A stretch of 64,000 nt of DNA from Myxococcales bacterium (GTDB lineage: Bacteria > Myxococcota_A > Bradymonadia > REDH01). This document shows positions 38,720-47,674 of the stretch, in pieces (the first letter of the stretch is position 1; the number at the start of each line of letters is the position of its first letter). The position numbers and the translations under genes are program-made. The stretch is from assembly GCA_020633625.1 (NCBI GenBank), contig JACKDJ010000008.1, positions 74,038 to 138,037 of the forward strand. Reading direction: 5' to 3'. Under the pieces are notes generated by a model that was given only the letters and a program-made list of their open reading frames with translations, was not told the DNA's origin and searched no databases.

Positions 38720-41581
38720 ATGAGCGACGTCACCGACTGGAAAGAGACGATCCTGCTGCCCGAGACCGCGTTCCCGATGCGCGCGAACCTGGCGGCGCGC
38801 GAGGCTGAGACGGCCTCGCGTTGGAAGGAGCAGCGGCTCTACCACCGCATGCTGGAGGCGCGCGCAGACGCGCCGGCCTTCACGCTGCACGATGGGCCGC
38901 CCTACGCCAACGGCGGCATCCACCACGGTCACGCGCTCAACAAGATCCTCAAGGACGTCGTCGTGAAGTACCGGCACCTCGCCGGCTTCCGCGCCACGAA
39001 CATCCCGGGCTGGGACTGCCACGGGCTCCCGATCGAGCAGAAGGTCGACGAAGAGGTCGGCGCCGCGAAGGCCGGGATGTCGGTCGTCGAGTTCCGTGCC
39101 CGCTGCCGGGCCTATGCTCAGCGCCACGTCGATCTGCAGCGGTCGCAGTTCGAGCGGCTGCTGTTGCTGGCGGAGTGGGAGCGCCCGTATCTGACGATGT
39201 CGTACGACTACGAGGCGACGACCCTTCGCGAGATCGGTCGGTTCATCGACGGCGGCTACGTCTACTCGGGCCTCAAGCCGGTCCATTGGTCGTGGGCCGC
39301 CGCGACCGCCCTGGCAGACGCCGAGGTCGAGTACGCCGCGTACACCGCGCCGAGCGTCTACGTCCGCTTCGCGCTCGAGTCGCCCCCTGCCTGGCTGGCG
39401 GACGCTGCGGGCGGTCGCGCGGTCGACGCCGTGATCTGGACGACGACGCCGTGGACGCTGCCGTCCAACGTCGCGATCGTGCTGCACCCGGACATGGAGT
39501 ACCAGCTCCTCGCGCTCGACGCCGGCGCCGCGATCATCGTCGCGACCGAGCTGTCGGAGTCGGTCCGTGCAGCTTGCGCGCTCGGCGACCTCGAGGTGCT
39601 AAGCACGTTCGCGGGGGCTCAGCTCGTCGGGACCGGCGAGGCGGATGCTCCTCGCCTCGTCGCACGGCACCCGTTCATCGACCGGACCTCGGTGCTGCTG
39701 CCCGCCACATACGTGACGGCGGAGCAGGGAACGGGGCTCGTGCACACGGCGCCCGGCCACGGCGCGGAGGACTTCGAGACCGGCCTCAAGTTCGGGTTGC
39801 CGGTTCTCGCACCGGTGGGCGCCGAGGGGCGGTACACGGCAGAGCTGGCCGCGATGGGACCGTTTGCTTCGGGGCTGGTGGGCAAGCACGTGTTTGCTGC
39901 GAACCCGATCATCTCCGAGCAGCTCGCGACATCGGGACGACTGCTCAACCGCCCCGGCGAGACCGTCAACATCGCGCGGTACCCCCACTGTTGGCGTACG
40001 AAGAAGCCGCTGATCTTCCGCGCGACGGCGCAGTGGTTCATCAACGTCGACCACGACCGTCTGCGCGAGCGCTGCCTCGAGGCGATCGGCGAGACGCGCT
40101 GGATCCCGCACTGGGGCGAGAACCGCATCCGCGCGATGATCGAGGCGCGCCCGGATTGGTGCATCTCGCGCCAGCGGGTCTGGGGCGTCCCGATCCCCGC
40201 GTTCGTATGCGGCGGCTGCGGCGGCCATGTCCTGTCTGGGGACGTGGCGCGCCATGTCGCGGAGCTCTGCGAGACACGGGGCGCCGATGTGTGGTTCGAA
40301 GAGGGTCCCGAGGCGCTGACCCCGCCCGGGCTCGTCTGCCCGTCGTGCGGCGCGGGACCATCGCAGTTCGAGAAGGTGACCGACATCTTGGATGTTTGGT
40401 TTGACTCCGGCGTGAGCTGGGCCGCCGTGCTGCGCGACCGCGAGGGGCTCGGCGAGATCGCCGATCTCTACCTCGAGGGCTCCGACCAGCACCGCGGCTG
40501 GTTCCACACGTCGCTGCTCGTCGCTGAGGGGACCGCAGGACACGCGCCGTACCGATCGGTCCTCACCCACGGCTTCATCGTCGACGCAAACGGACACAAG
40601 TACTCGAAGTCGAGCCCGAACTTCGAACCGCTCGACAAGATGCTCGCCGAGCACGGCGCCGAGGTCCTGCGCGCCTGGGTCGCCATGGTCGACTACCGGC
40701 ACGACATGGCGCTCGCGCCCGAGCTGCTCAAGCAGACGTCCGGGGCATACCGGAAGATCCGAAACACCGTTCGCTTCTTGCTCGGCAGCGTCGGGGACTT
40801 CGACCCCGCAAGGTACCCGCTCGAGCAGCAGGCGCTCGACCCGCTCGACCGTTGGGCGCTGTCGAAGGCGGCGGACTTCGTGGAGCGCGCTGCGGCGGGG
40901 TACGACGCCTGCGAGCTCCACGCGGTGTTCCACACACTGTTCGAGTACTGCAACGAGTCGCTGAGCGCGGTCACGCTCGATGTGCTCAAGGACCGGCTCT
41001 ACTGCGAGTCTGCCGACGACCCGCGCCGTCGGGCGTCGCAGGCGGTGCTCTACGCCTCCCTCCGCGCCGTCGTGATCGCGATGGCGCCGATCCTCAGCTT
41101 CACGGCCGACGAGGCGTGGGGCTTCATGCGGCTTCTTCCGACGGACGCCGACAACGTGTTCCTCTCGCGCTTTCCTACGCCGGACGGCTGGCGAGACGCC
41201 GAGATCGAGGCCCAGGTCGCCGCGGCGTTGGCGATCCGTGCGCGCGTCCAGGAGCAGATCGAGGCGCGGCGTCCGAAGACGAAGGGTGAGCAGGTCGAGG
41301 GCCAGATCGGCTCATCGCAGGAGGCGCACGTGTCTCTGATGGTGACGCCGGCGGCGCACGCAGCGCTCGGCCCGGTCGTCGAGCACCTACGGGAGCTCTT
41401 CATCGTCGCAGCCGTCGACGTCACCGTTGGGGAGGCCGCGGACGCGTCGGGTGTCGATGTGGCGGTCGCTCCGTCGCACGACCCGCGCTGTCAGCGCTGC
41501 TGGAACCACCGACCCGACGTTGGCGGGGAACACGCCGACCTGTGCGGCCGTTGTGCCACGGTCATCGAGGCAAACGCATGA
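38720..41581 (+). CDS. ileS: isoleucyl-tRNA synthetase
   Basis: 953 residues from the ATG at 38720 (SDVTDWKETILLPETAFPMRANL), the family N-terminus. A GTG at 38711 is an alternative. It has the class I HIGH-type motif PYANGGIHHGHALNKILKD and PGWDCHGLPIE. The CP1 editing domain has TTPWTLPSNVAI and GLVHTAPGHGAEDF. HWGENRIRAMIEARPDWCISRQR follows. The second signature reads KYSKS instead of KMSKS. The C-terminal zinc finger CQRCWNHRPDVGGEHADLCGRC is present. It charges tRNA-Ile and edits valine. The stop overlaps the lspA start as ATGA, the common ileS-lspA pairing. The Shine-Dalgarno is weak. Confidence 0.97.
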   Translation: MSDVTDWKETILLPETAFPMRANLAAREAETASRWKEQRLYHRMLEARADAPAFTLHDGPPYANGGIHHGHALNKILKDVVVKYRHLAGFRATNIPGWDCHGLPIEQKVDEEVGAAKAGMSVVEFRARCRAYAQRHVDLQRSQFERLLLLAEWERPYLTMSYDYEATTLREIGRFIDGGYVYSGLKPVHWSWAAATALADAEVEYAAYTAPSVYVRFALESPPAWLADAAGGRAVDAVIWTTTPWTLPSNVAIVLHPDMEYQLLALDAGAAIIVATELSESVRAACALGDLEVLSTFAGAQLVGTGEADAPRLVARHPFIDRTSVLLPATYVTAEQGTGLVHTAPGHGAEDFETGLKFGLPVLAPVGAEGRYTAELAAMGPFASGLVGKHVFAANPIISEQLATSGRLLNRPGETVNIARYPHCWRTKKPLIFRATAQWFINVDHDRLRERCLEAIGETRWIPHWGENRIRAMIEARPDWCISRQRVWGVPIPAFVCGGCGGHVLSGDVARHVAELCETRGADVWFEEGPEALTPPGLVCPSCGAGPSQFEKVTDILDVWFDSGVSWAAVLRDREGLGEIADLYLEGSDQHRGWFHTSLLVAEGTAGHAPYRSVLTHGFIVDANGHKYSKSSPNFEPLDKMLAEHGAEVLRAWVAMVDYRHDMALAPELLKQTSGAYRKIRNTVRFLLGSVGDFDPARYPLEQQALDPLDRWALSKAADFVERAAAGYDACELHAVFHTLFEYCNESLSAVTLDVLKDRLYCESADDPRRRASQAVLYASLRAVVIAMAPILSFTADEAWGFMRLLPTDADNVFLSRFPTPDGWRDAEIEAQVAAALAIRARVQEQIEARRPKTKGEQVEGQIGSSQEAHVSLMVTPAAHAALGPVVEHLRELFIVAAVDVTVGEAADASGVDVAVAPSHDPRCQRCWNHRPDVGGEHADLCGRCATVIEANA

Positions 41582-42342
41582 GCCGATACATCTTCTTCTT
41601 CGTTGTCGCGGGTCTGGCCGTCTTCGCCGATCTAGGCACGAAGCACCTCGCCGAAGAGCAGCTCGCGTCGGTGACGCGCCGCTGGGACCACCCGATGGAG
41701 CGCGTCGTGGCGGGGGAGCGCGGAGCGTCGCTCTCGGTCGCCGAGTGGGTCGACGCCGAGTTTGGAGCGGGCACGTCCGAGGCTGACCCCGCGGTCGTTG
41801 CCGGCATCTTTCGGCTCGACGACGCGGGCGGCCGCCTCGGGCCGCTTCCGATGGTCGCCACAGTGGCGGCCGGCGATCGGCTCGAGGTGCAGCACCGCGA
41901 GGTGGTGATCGTGCCGGGGTTCTGGAACCACGTCTATGTGCAGAACTTCGGGGCGGCGTGGGGGTTCCTCGCCAACCACGACGAGCGCTTCGTTCGCCCG
42001 TTCTTTCTGGGCGTCGCGCTGATCGCAGTGGCGTTCGTGATGTCGCTGTTCCGGAAGACGCGCTCGGACCAGAAGCTGATGCTGCTCGCGCTCCCGCTCA
42101 TCGTCGGCGGTGCGGTCGGGAACTTCGTCGATCGTGCGCGGTACGGGTACGTCGTCGATTTTATCGACTGGTACGTGACGACGGGCGGCCGCGAGCATCA
42201 CTGGCCTACGTTCAACGTCGCGGACGTGTGGATCGCGATCGGGGTCGGGCTGATGCTGCTCGAGATCGCGCTCTCGAAGGAGCCCGCGCCGTCGACGGCC
42301 GCCCAGACTTCTTCGGCGACGCCGTCGGACGAGGCGGCCTGA
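41578..42342 (+). CDS. lspA: lipoprotein signal peptidase with an enlarged first loop
   Basis: 254 residues, against about 160-170 usually. The first membrane helix (YIFFFVVAGLAVFADLGTKHLAE) carries the family D-x-x-T/S-K. It is followed by an insertion of about 75 residues (about 32-110) before the conserved QNFGAAWGFL. The catalytic aspartates are present as Asp193 in YGYVVDFIDWY and Asp216 in FNVADVWIA, with NFVDR before them. It cleaves signal peptides of lipoproteins at the lipobox Cys; the window encodes at least eight candidate substrates. It is coupled to ileS. Confidence 0.92.
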   Translation: MSRYIFFFVVAGLAVFADLGTKHLAEEQLASVTRRWDHPMERVVAGERGASLSVAEWVDAEFGAGTSEADPAVVAGIFRLDDAGGRLGPLPMVATVAAGDRLEVQHREVVIVPGFWNHVYVQNFGAAWGFLANHDERFVRPFFLGVALIAVAFVMSLFRKTRSDQKLMLLALPLIVGGAVGNFVDRARYGYVVDFIDWYVTTGGREHHWPTFNVADVWIAIGVGLMLLEIALSKEPAPSTAAQTSSATPSDEAA

Positions 42343-42354
42343 CGCTCGCGGACC

Positions 42355-42372
42355 CCGAGCAACGCCGCTCGG
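42355..42372. terminator. short hairpin between convergent lspA and cystathionine enzyme genes
   Basis: CCGAGC at 42355-42360 and GCTCGG at 42367-42372 pair perfectly around a 6-base loop. It sits in the 30-base gap between two convergent stops and ends immediately next to the TAG of the minus-strand gene. There is no T-run on either side, so termination is plausible but unproven. Confidence 0.35.
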
Positions 42373-43530
42373 CTAGATGCCGGCGAGCGCCTGCTCGAGG
42401 TCTTCGACGAGGTCCTCGATGTCTTCGACTCCCACGCTGAGCCGCACTAGCCCGTCAGAGATGCCGAGCTCGGCGCGGACGTCGGCGGGGACACTGGCGT
42501 GCGTCATGATGGCGGGGTGCTCGATCAGCGACTCGACGCCGCCGAGCGACTCTGCGAGGGCGAACAGGCGCGTGCGCTCCAGAAAGGTGCGCGAGGCGTC
42601 GAGGCCTCCGGCGAGCACGCAGGTGATCATGCCGCCCGGTCCAGACATCTGTCGTTTGGCGAGTTCGTGCTGCGGATGGGAGGGGAGACCCGGGTAGATG
42701 ACGCGCTCGATGGCCGGGTGAGCCTCGAGGAGCGTCGCGATCCGGAGCGCGCCGGCCGCGTGGGCGCGCATGCGCAGGCCCAGCGTCTTGAGCCCGCGGA
42801 GGACGAGGAACGAGTCCATCGGCCCGAGCACTGCGCCGGCGGAGTTTTGGATGAACTTGATCTGCCGGTCGAGCTCGTCGTCGTTGGTGACCGCGATGCC
42901 GGCGACGACGTCGGAGTGGCCGTTCAGGTACTTCGTCATCGAGTGGACGACGATGTCGGCGCCGAGCTCGAGCGGGCGCTGGAAGACGGGGGTCATGAAG
43001 GTGTTGTCGACGACGACGCGAGCGCCGTGCGCGTGTGCGCGCTGGGCGACGGCGGCGATGTCGACGAGCTTGAGCATCGGGTTGGTCGGCGACTCGATCC
43101 ACACGAGCTTCGTGTTTGGTCGGACGTGCGCGTCGAAGTTCTCTGGCGCGGTCAGGTCGACGAACGAGAACTCGATGCCGAGGCGGGCGAGGACCTTTGT
43201 GAAGAGGCGGTAGGTGCCGCCGTAGAGGTCGTCGCTGGCGACGACGTGGTCGCCGGCGGAGAGCGTCTGGAGGACGGTCGCGGTGGCGGCGCACCCGCTG
43301 GCGAACGCGGCGCCGTGGCTTGCACCTTCGAGCGCGGCGACGCAGTCTTCGAGCGCCTTGCGGGTCGGGTTGTGCGTGCGCGAGTACTCCCAGCCAAGGT
43401 GAACGCCGGGGCTCTGTTGAACATACGTGGATGTTTGGAAGATCGGCGTCATGATCGCGCCGGTCGAGGGGTCGGGCTCCTGTCCGGCGTGAATGGCGAG
43501 CGTGTCGAGGCGGTGTTTGCGATGTGTCAT
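42373..43530 (-). CDS. cystathionine gamma-synthase/lyase (Cys/Met metabolism PLP enzyme)
   Basis: 385 residues from the ATG at 43530, overlapping the stop of the 5'-nucleotidase gene (ATGA). The frame stays open for another 1900 bases upstream but those residues are noise. Family features are DTLAIHAGQEPDPSTGAIMTPI, the phosphate-binding YSRTHNPTR, the ASGCAAT loop, WIESPTNPMLKLVDI, and the PLP lysine in VVHSMTKYLNGHSDVVAG. The sequence cannot separate gamma-synthase (MetB, methionine synthesis) from gamma-lyase (cysteine formation) by eye. No methionine genes are adjacent. Confidence 0.9.
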   Translation of the reverse strand: MTHRKHRLDTLAIHAGQEPDPSTGAIMTPIFQTSTYVQQSPGVHLGWEYSRTHNPTRKALEDCVAALEGASHGAAFASGCAATATVLQTLSAGDHVVASDDLYGGTYRLFTKVLARLGIEFSFVDLTAPENFDAHVRPNTKLVWIESPTNPMLKLVDIAAVAQRAHAHGARVVVDNTFMTPVFQRPLELGADIVVHSMTKYLNGHSDVVAGIAVTNDDELDRQIKFIQNSAGAVLGPMDSFLVLRGLKTLGLRMRAHAAGALRIATLLEAHPAIERVIYPGLPSHPQHELAKRQMSGPGGMITCVLAGGLDASRTFLERTRLFALAESLGGVESLIEHPAIMTHASVPADVRAELGISDGLVRLSVGVEDIEDLVEDLEQALAGI

Positions 43531-45038
43531 GGGTCGAGCTCGTGTGGGAGGTGAAGTCTGGGGGCGCGGTGGTACTGCACCGGGGAGTACGCGAGGAAGT
43601 TGGTGACGCGCGAGGTGTAGAGGCAGGCGTAGCGCTCGGTCTGTTGACCGAAGATGGAGTGCTCGTTGCCTGCCTTCATGAGGGCGCCCCAGCGGGGGTG
43701 AAAGTGTGCGTCGACGCGGTCGGCGTGCGCACGGATGTCGGCGACGAGGTCGCGGGCGCGGCGCGCGAGCCGGTCGGAGTTTCGGACCGTCTCGGCGGCG
43801 GCGTGGCGCCACTCTTCGCGCTCCTGATCGGTCCACGCGTCGAAGCCGACCTCGTCGGGGTGCTGCATGACGAAGCGGACCTCGGTCTCGAGGAGCATGG
43901 CTTCGCGGACGGTGGCGAGCTCGGCTTCGGCCCGCTCCCACGCGTCGAGGTCGGCCTTGACGGCCGCGATCGTGGCGACCTCTTGCTCGAGCTCGGGGAT
44001 GATCATGGCGGTTCGCCACTTCGAGTCGCGCTTGCTTCGGAGGATATCGCCGTAGAGGTGGTCGCCGACGTAGAGGATCTCGTCGCCTTCGGCGCCGATC
44101 ATCCGGGTGAACTCGCGGAGGTTTCCGTGCTGGTAGACGACGTTTCGGCGGAGCTGCGTGTGTTCCTCGCCGGCGACGCGGCCGTCCTTGTCGAGGATGG
44201 CGAAGGGGGTGTCGAGCTTGAAGAAGTCGGGCTTCTTGGCGCCGGTGACGACGACGTCGAAGTAGCCCATCCAGTCTTTGTAGTCGGCGGGCCCGTTCTC
44301 GAGCAGGTACGCCATGACGGCGTCGGTGTAGTCGATGTATGAGTTGGTCATCAGGAAGAGCTTCTTCCCGGCCGAGCGGAAGCGGTGCAGCGTGGCGCCG
44401 AGTCGGCGGTCCCGCTTGATGTACGTCGGGAGGTCCGCGAGGACGATCGACTTCAGTGAGCCGTCGGCGTGGATCGAGTCGACGGCGTAGCGGACGTGCA
44501 CGGCGAGCTTCTCGAAGTCGACGTGCGTGCCGATCCCCTCCAGGTAGTCGACCATCGCCGAGTAGACGTAGGCCTCGGGCACGTGGAACAGCGTGTCGAG
44601 GACGTCGTAGCGATGCTGGGACAGGACTGGCGGCGACTTTCGGTACGCCTCGACGTCGTCGTGCGGGAGCTCGGCGAAGCCGTGCACGCCGCGGTCGACG
44701 TGCCCGTGGGCGTCCATCTTGAGCACGTGCCCCAGGGCGCGGTCGATGACGAGCCCGCGGATCGCGAACGACGGGTCGTACGCGATGTCTGCGACCTCGG
44801 CGGGGTAGCCAAAGCGCTCGACTAGGCGAGTCATCGACAGCCGGTGACAGAGCGTGTCGAACGCCTCGACCTTGTAGACGGCGAGGGTGTAGTCCATGTC
44901 GAAGCCGATCCACTCGATCGCGGCCTGGTTCAGGTCGCGGTTGCAGTAGACGTGGCGGTATCGGCCCTCTTCGGCGCGGGCACCGAGTCGGAGCAGGAGG
45001 GCGATGTACTGGTGTCGGTCGGCGTCGGGAGTCGCCAC
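43527..45038 (-). CDS. HAD-IG family 5'-nucleotidase
   Basis: About 503 residues from a GTG at 45038, preceded by GAGGTG; a GTG at 45044 is equally possible. It belongs to the cN-II-like HAD nucleotidases. Motif I is GFDMDYTLAVYK with the catalytic Asp pair. LFLMTNSYIDYTDAVMAYLL supplies motif II, TGAKKPDFF the motif III Lys, and EILYVGDHLYGDIL the acidic motif IV. By family it dephosphorylates purine mononucleotides such as IMP or GMP. The C-terminal third is helical (VKADLDAWERAEAELATVREAM). It is divergent from htrA, with about 120 bases between. Confidence 0.88.
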   Translation of the reverse strand: MATPDADRHQYIALLLRLGARAEEGRYRHVYCNRDLNQAAIEWIGFDMDYTLAVYKVEAFDTLCHRLSMTRLVERFGYPAEVADIAYDPSFAIRGLVIDRALGHVLKMDAHGHVDRGVHGFAELPHDDVEAYRKSPPVLSQHRYDVLDTLFHVPEAYVYSAMVDYLEGIGTHVDFEKLAVHVRYAVDSIHADGSLKSIVLADLPTYIKRDRRLGATLHRFRSAGKKLFLMTNSYIDYTDAVMAYLLENGPADYKDWMGYFDVVVTGAKKPDFFKLDTPFAILDKDGRVAGEEHTQLRRNVVYQHGNLREFTRMIGAEGDEILYVGDHLYGDILRSKRDSKWRTAMIIPELEQEVATIAAVKADLDAWERAEAELATVREAMLLETEVRFVMQHPDEVGFDAWTDQEREEWRHAAAETVRNSDRLARRARDLVADIRAHADRVDAHFHPRWGALMKAGNEHSIFGQQTERYACLYTSRVTNFLAYSPVQYHRAPRLHLPHELDP

Positions 45039-45160
45039 GGTCACCTCGTCTGGCGGTGCGGCGCGCGTGGGGCCACGCGCGCGGGCATCGTGCGGGGTTT
45101 TGCCGCCGCGAGCAACTGGAGTACGGTGACGCGTTCTCGGTCCCGGATCGTGAGGACGCG

Positions 45161-46543
45161 GTGGCGAAGTCGTGCAGATCGGTTCTTCGGACGACGGTCG
45201 TCGTCGCGCTCGCCGCCTGCGGGGTGGTCGTCTGGTGCCCCTTCGCCAACGCGCAGGAGGAGCTCTGGGTCGACGCCGAGGGTGCGCGGTTCGGGCCGGA
45301 CGATCCGCTGACATTCGGCGCGTTCCGAGAGCTCGCGGCCGACGCGTCGCCCGCAGTAGTCAGCCTGCAGGTGGTCGTGTCGCTGCGGGATCGCGGCGAG
45401 GGGGTCGGGACCGCGAGGAGTGACGGGAGCGGGTTCATCATCAACGCGGACGGTCTGTTGCTGACGAACGCCCATGTGGTCGAGGGCGCGCGCTCGATAC
45501 GCGTCGTCCTTCACGACGGGCGCGAGCTTCAAGGCGAGCTCGTGGGCTCGGATGAACGGACGGATCTGGCGTTGGTCCGCGTAGCGTCCGATGACCCGCT
45601 GCCGTTCGTGGCCCTGGGGGACTCGAGCGAGCTTGCGGTGGGCGACTGGGTGGTCGCGATCGGCAACCCGTTCGGCTTTGACCACACCGTGACCGCCGGG
45701 ATCGTCTCGGCTTTGGGCAGGCGCGATGTGCATCCCGATGGGCGCGACCTGTACGAGGACTTCATCCAGACGGACGCGTCGATCAACCCGGGCAACTCCG
45801 GCGGGCCCTTGCTCGACGTGAACGGTCACGTCGTCGGCGTCAACTCGGCGGTTCGGCTGTCGGCGAACGGGATCGGTTTCGCGATCCCGATCAACATGGC
45901 GAAGATCCTGATCCCGCAGCTTGCGAACGGTGAGATTCAGCGCAGCTGGCTCGGGCTTCGGGCCGCGGCCGTGCCGACCGGCGTGGTGACGCCGGCCCCG
46001 CGCGGCGCGTACGTCGCGGAGGTCATCCCGGGAGGTCCGGCGGCCTCTGCGGGGATTCAGCGCGGCGACGTCATCGTCGAGTTCGGCGGACAGGCGCTGC
46101 GCGAGCACCGCGAGCTGCCGTGGCTCGCCGCGACGGCGGGGGTCGACGCGGCGGTGCCGGTCCGCCTGTATCGTGGGGCGACGGAGCTCGACCTGACCGT
46201 CACGATGGGGCGCCTTCCTTCGGAGTCGACCGGAGCGACGCTGGAGGGCGTCGAGAGCGCCGTGTCCGTGCTCGGGCTTGGGCTCGCGGACGTGAGCGAC
46301 GAGCTTGCGCCGATGCTCGGGATGACCGCCGGGGCCGGCGCGGTGGTGGTTACGGTCGACGCTGGGTCGCCGGCCGGAGCGGCTGGTGTGCAGGTCCGAG
46401 ACGTCATCGTCGCGGTCGGTGATGAGAGCGTGAGCTCGGCGGCCGATGTCGAGGCCCGCCTCAACGCGGCGGCCGCTGGTGACCTTGTTCGGCTGCGACT
46501 TCGTCGCGGCACGGCGACGGCCTTCGTGGCGTTCTTCCGGTAG
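45161..46543 (+). CDS. HtrA/DegP-type periplasmic serine protease
   Basis: 460 residues from a GTG at 45161, chosen because a Sec signal peptide starts there (SVLRTTVVVALAACGVVVWCPFANA, likely cut after ANA). The trypsin-like domain has His105 (LLTNAHVVEG), Asp135 (ERTDLALVRV) and Ser213 (INPGNSGGPLLD). Two PDZ domains follow, at about 265-355 (SWLGLRAAAVP, PAASAGIQRGDVIVEFGG) and 365-455 (VLGLGLADVSDEL, PAGAAGVQVRDVIVAVG). It degrades or refolds damaged envelope proteins. It stands alone on its strand, 117 bases before holB. Confidence 0.93.
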   Translation: MAKSCRSVLRTTVVVALAACGVVVWCPFANAQEELWVDAEGARFGPDDPLTFGAFRELAADASPAVVSLQVVVSLRDRGEGVGTARSDGSGFIINADGLLLTNAHVVEGARSIRVVLHDGRELQGELVGSDERTDLALVRVASDDPLPFVALGDSSELAVGDWVVAIGNPFGFDHTVTAGIVSALGRRDVHPDGRDLYEDFIQTDASINPGNSGGPLLDVNGHVVGVNSAVRLSANGIGFAIPINMAKILIPQLANGEIQRSWLGLRAAAVPTGVVTPAPRGAYVAEVIPGGPAASAGIQRGDVIVEFGGQALREHRELPWLAATAGVDAAVPVRLYRGATELDLTVTMGRLPSESTGATLEGVESAVSVLGLGLADVSDELAPMLGMTAGAGAVVVTVDAGSPAGAAGVQVRDVIVAVGDESVSSAADVEARLNAAAAGDLVRLRLRRGTATAFVAFFR

Positions 46544-46660
46544 GCGCCGCGTCGCGCTACCGCGGCCGGCGGCGAGGTGCTAGTCCAGGAGCATGAGCTT
46601 CGTCGCGCAGCCAGAGTCCGAGGAGTCGAGATCGCGAGTCGCTTGTGCGCAGGTGCGCCG

Positions 46661-47674
46661 ATGAGCTTCGCATCGATTCGAGGGCACCAGCGGGCGCTCG
46701 ACATCCTGAAGCGAAGCATTCACGCGGGGCGCGTGCATCACGCATACCTGTTCGCGGGGCCAGACGGTGTCGGCAAGCGCCGGGTTGCGCTCGCGCTCGC
46801 TGCGGCGGTCAACTGCGCCGCACCTGTGGACGGCGACGCGTGCGGGCAATGCGGGAGCTGCCATAAGGTCGCGTCCGATACTCACCCAGACGTGCTCGTG
46901 GTCGAGCCGGACGGGCGGTTCATCAAGATCGATCAGGTTCGCGACCTGCAGGCGCGGTCGCGGTACCGGCCGTACGAGGGCGCCCGCCGAGTGTTCGTGA
47001 TCGATGGCGCGGAGCTCTTGCGCGACGAGGCGGCGAATGCGCTGCTGAAGGGGCTCGAGGAGCCTCGGGGCGACACGATGTTCGTGCTCGTATCGTCGCA
47101 GCCGCAGCGACTTCTCACGACGATTCGCTCGCGCTGCCAGGAGCTGCGATTCGGCAGGCTGCCCTTGACGGACCTCGGGGAGCTGCTCGCGGCGCTCCGT
47201 CCGGAGGCTTCGGGCCCGACGCGGGAGTCGGCGGCGCGTGTGGCCGAGGGTAGTGTGTCGGCGGCGCTCGTCGCGTTGGAGTCGCCGGTCCACGCGGCGC
47301 GGCCGGAGCTCGTGGGTCGGCTGCTGGCGCTGCGGACCGAGGGTGTGGCTCCGGCGCTGGCATGGGCAGAGGAGCTGACGCGGCCCGGCGCGCCGACGCG
47401 CGAGGTCCTCGGCGTGTTTCGTTCGGCGCTGCGCGACGCGGCGCTGGTCGCGGCCGGGGCCTCGCCGGACCGTGTGTTGAATGCCGAGCTAGCGGCGGCG
47501 ATTGCTGGGCTCGCCGCGAGCGAGTCGGCCGCGGCGCTCGTTGGCGCCACGGAGCGAGTGGGCGAGGCCGAGGCGATGCTGGACGGGAACGTGAACCCGA
47601 GGATGACGATGGAGAGCCTGCTTCTCGCGCTGACGCGCAACCCCACGCGCCCGCTCGCGCCGGGGCTGCGATGA
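46661..47674 (+). CDS. holB: DNA polymerase III delta' subunit
   Basis: 337 residues from the ATG at 46661 (SFASIRGHQRALDILKRSI). It is an AAA+ clamp-loader subunit: GPDGVGKRRVALALAAA (P-loop, with Arg where Thr is usual), the four-Cys zinc module (CGQCGSC plus an upstream Cys), HPDVLVVEPDG, IDQVRDLQ, VIDGAELLRDEAANALLKGLEEP and SRCQELRF. By family delta' is the stator of the clamp loader. Its stop overlaps the ricT start (ATGA). The pairing of holB, ricT and tatD is conserved in many bacteria. Confidence 0.93.
   Translation: MSFASIRGHQRALDILKRSIHAGRVHHAYLFAGPDGVGKRRVALALAAAVNCAAPVDGDACGQCGSCHKVASDTHPDVLVVEPDGRFIKIDQVRDLQARSRYRPYEGARRVFVIDGAELLRDEAANALLKGLEEPRGDTMFVLVSSQPQRLLTTIRSRCQELRFGRLPLTDLGELLAALRPEASGPTRESAARVAEGSVSAALVALESPVHAARPELVGRLLALRTEGVAPALAWAEELTRPGAPTREVLGVFRSALRDAALVAAGASPDRVLNAELAAAIAGLAASESAAALVGATERVGEAEAMLDGNVNPRMTMESLLLALTRNPTRPLAPGLR

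Noticed and set aside
38720..41581. IleS as a damaged gene because KMSKS reads KYSKS
   Set aside because: All other catalytic, editing and zinc motifs are intact and this position varies among IleS proteins.
43531..45444. N-terminal continuation of the cystathionine enzyme frame
   Set aside because: It overlaps the HAD nucleotidase gene in another frame and has noise-like Arg/Pro composition; the family start is at 43530.
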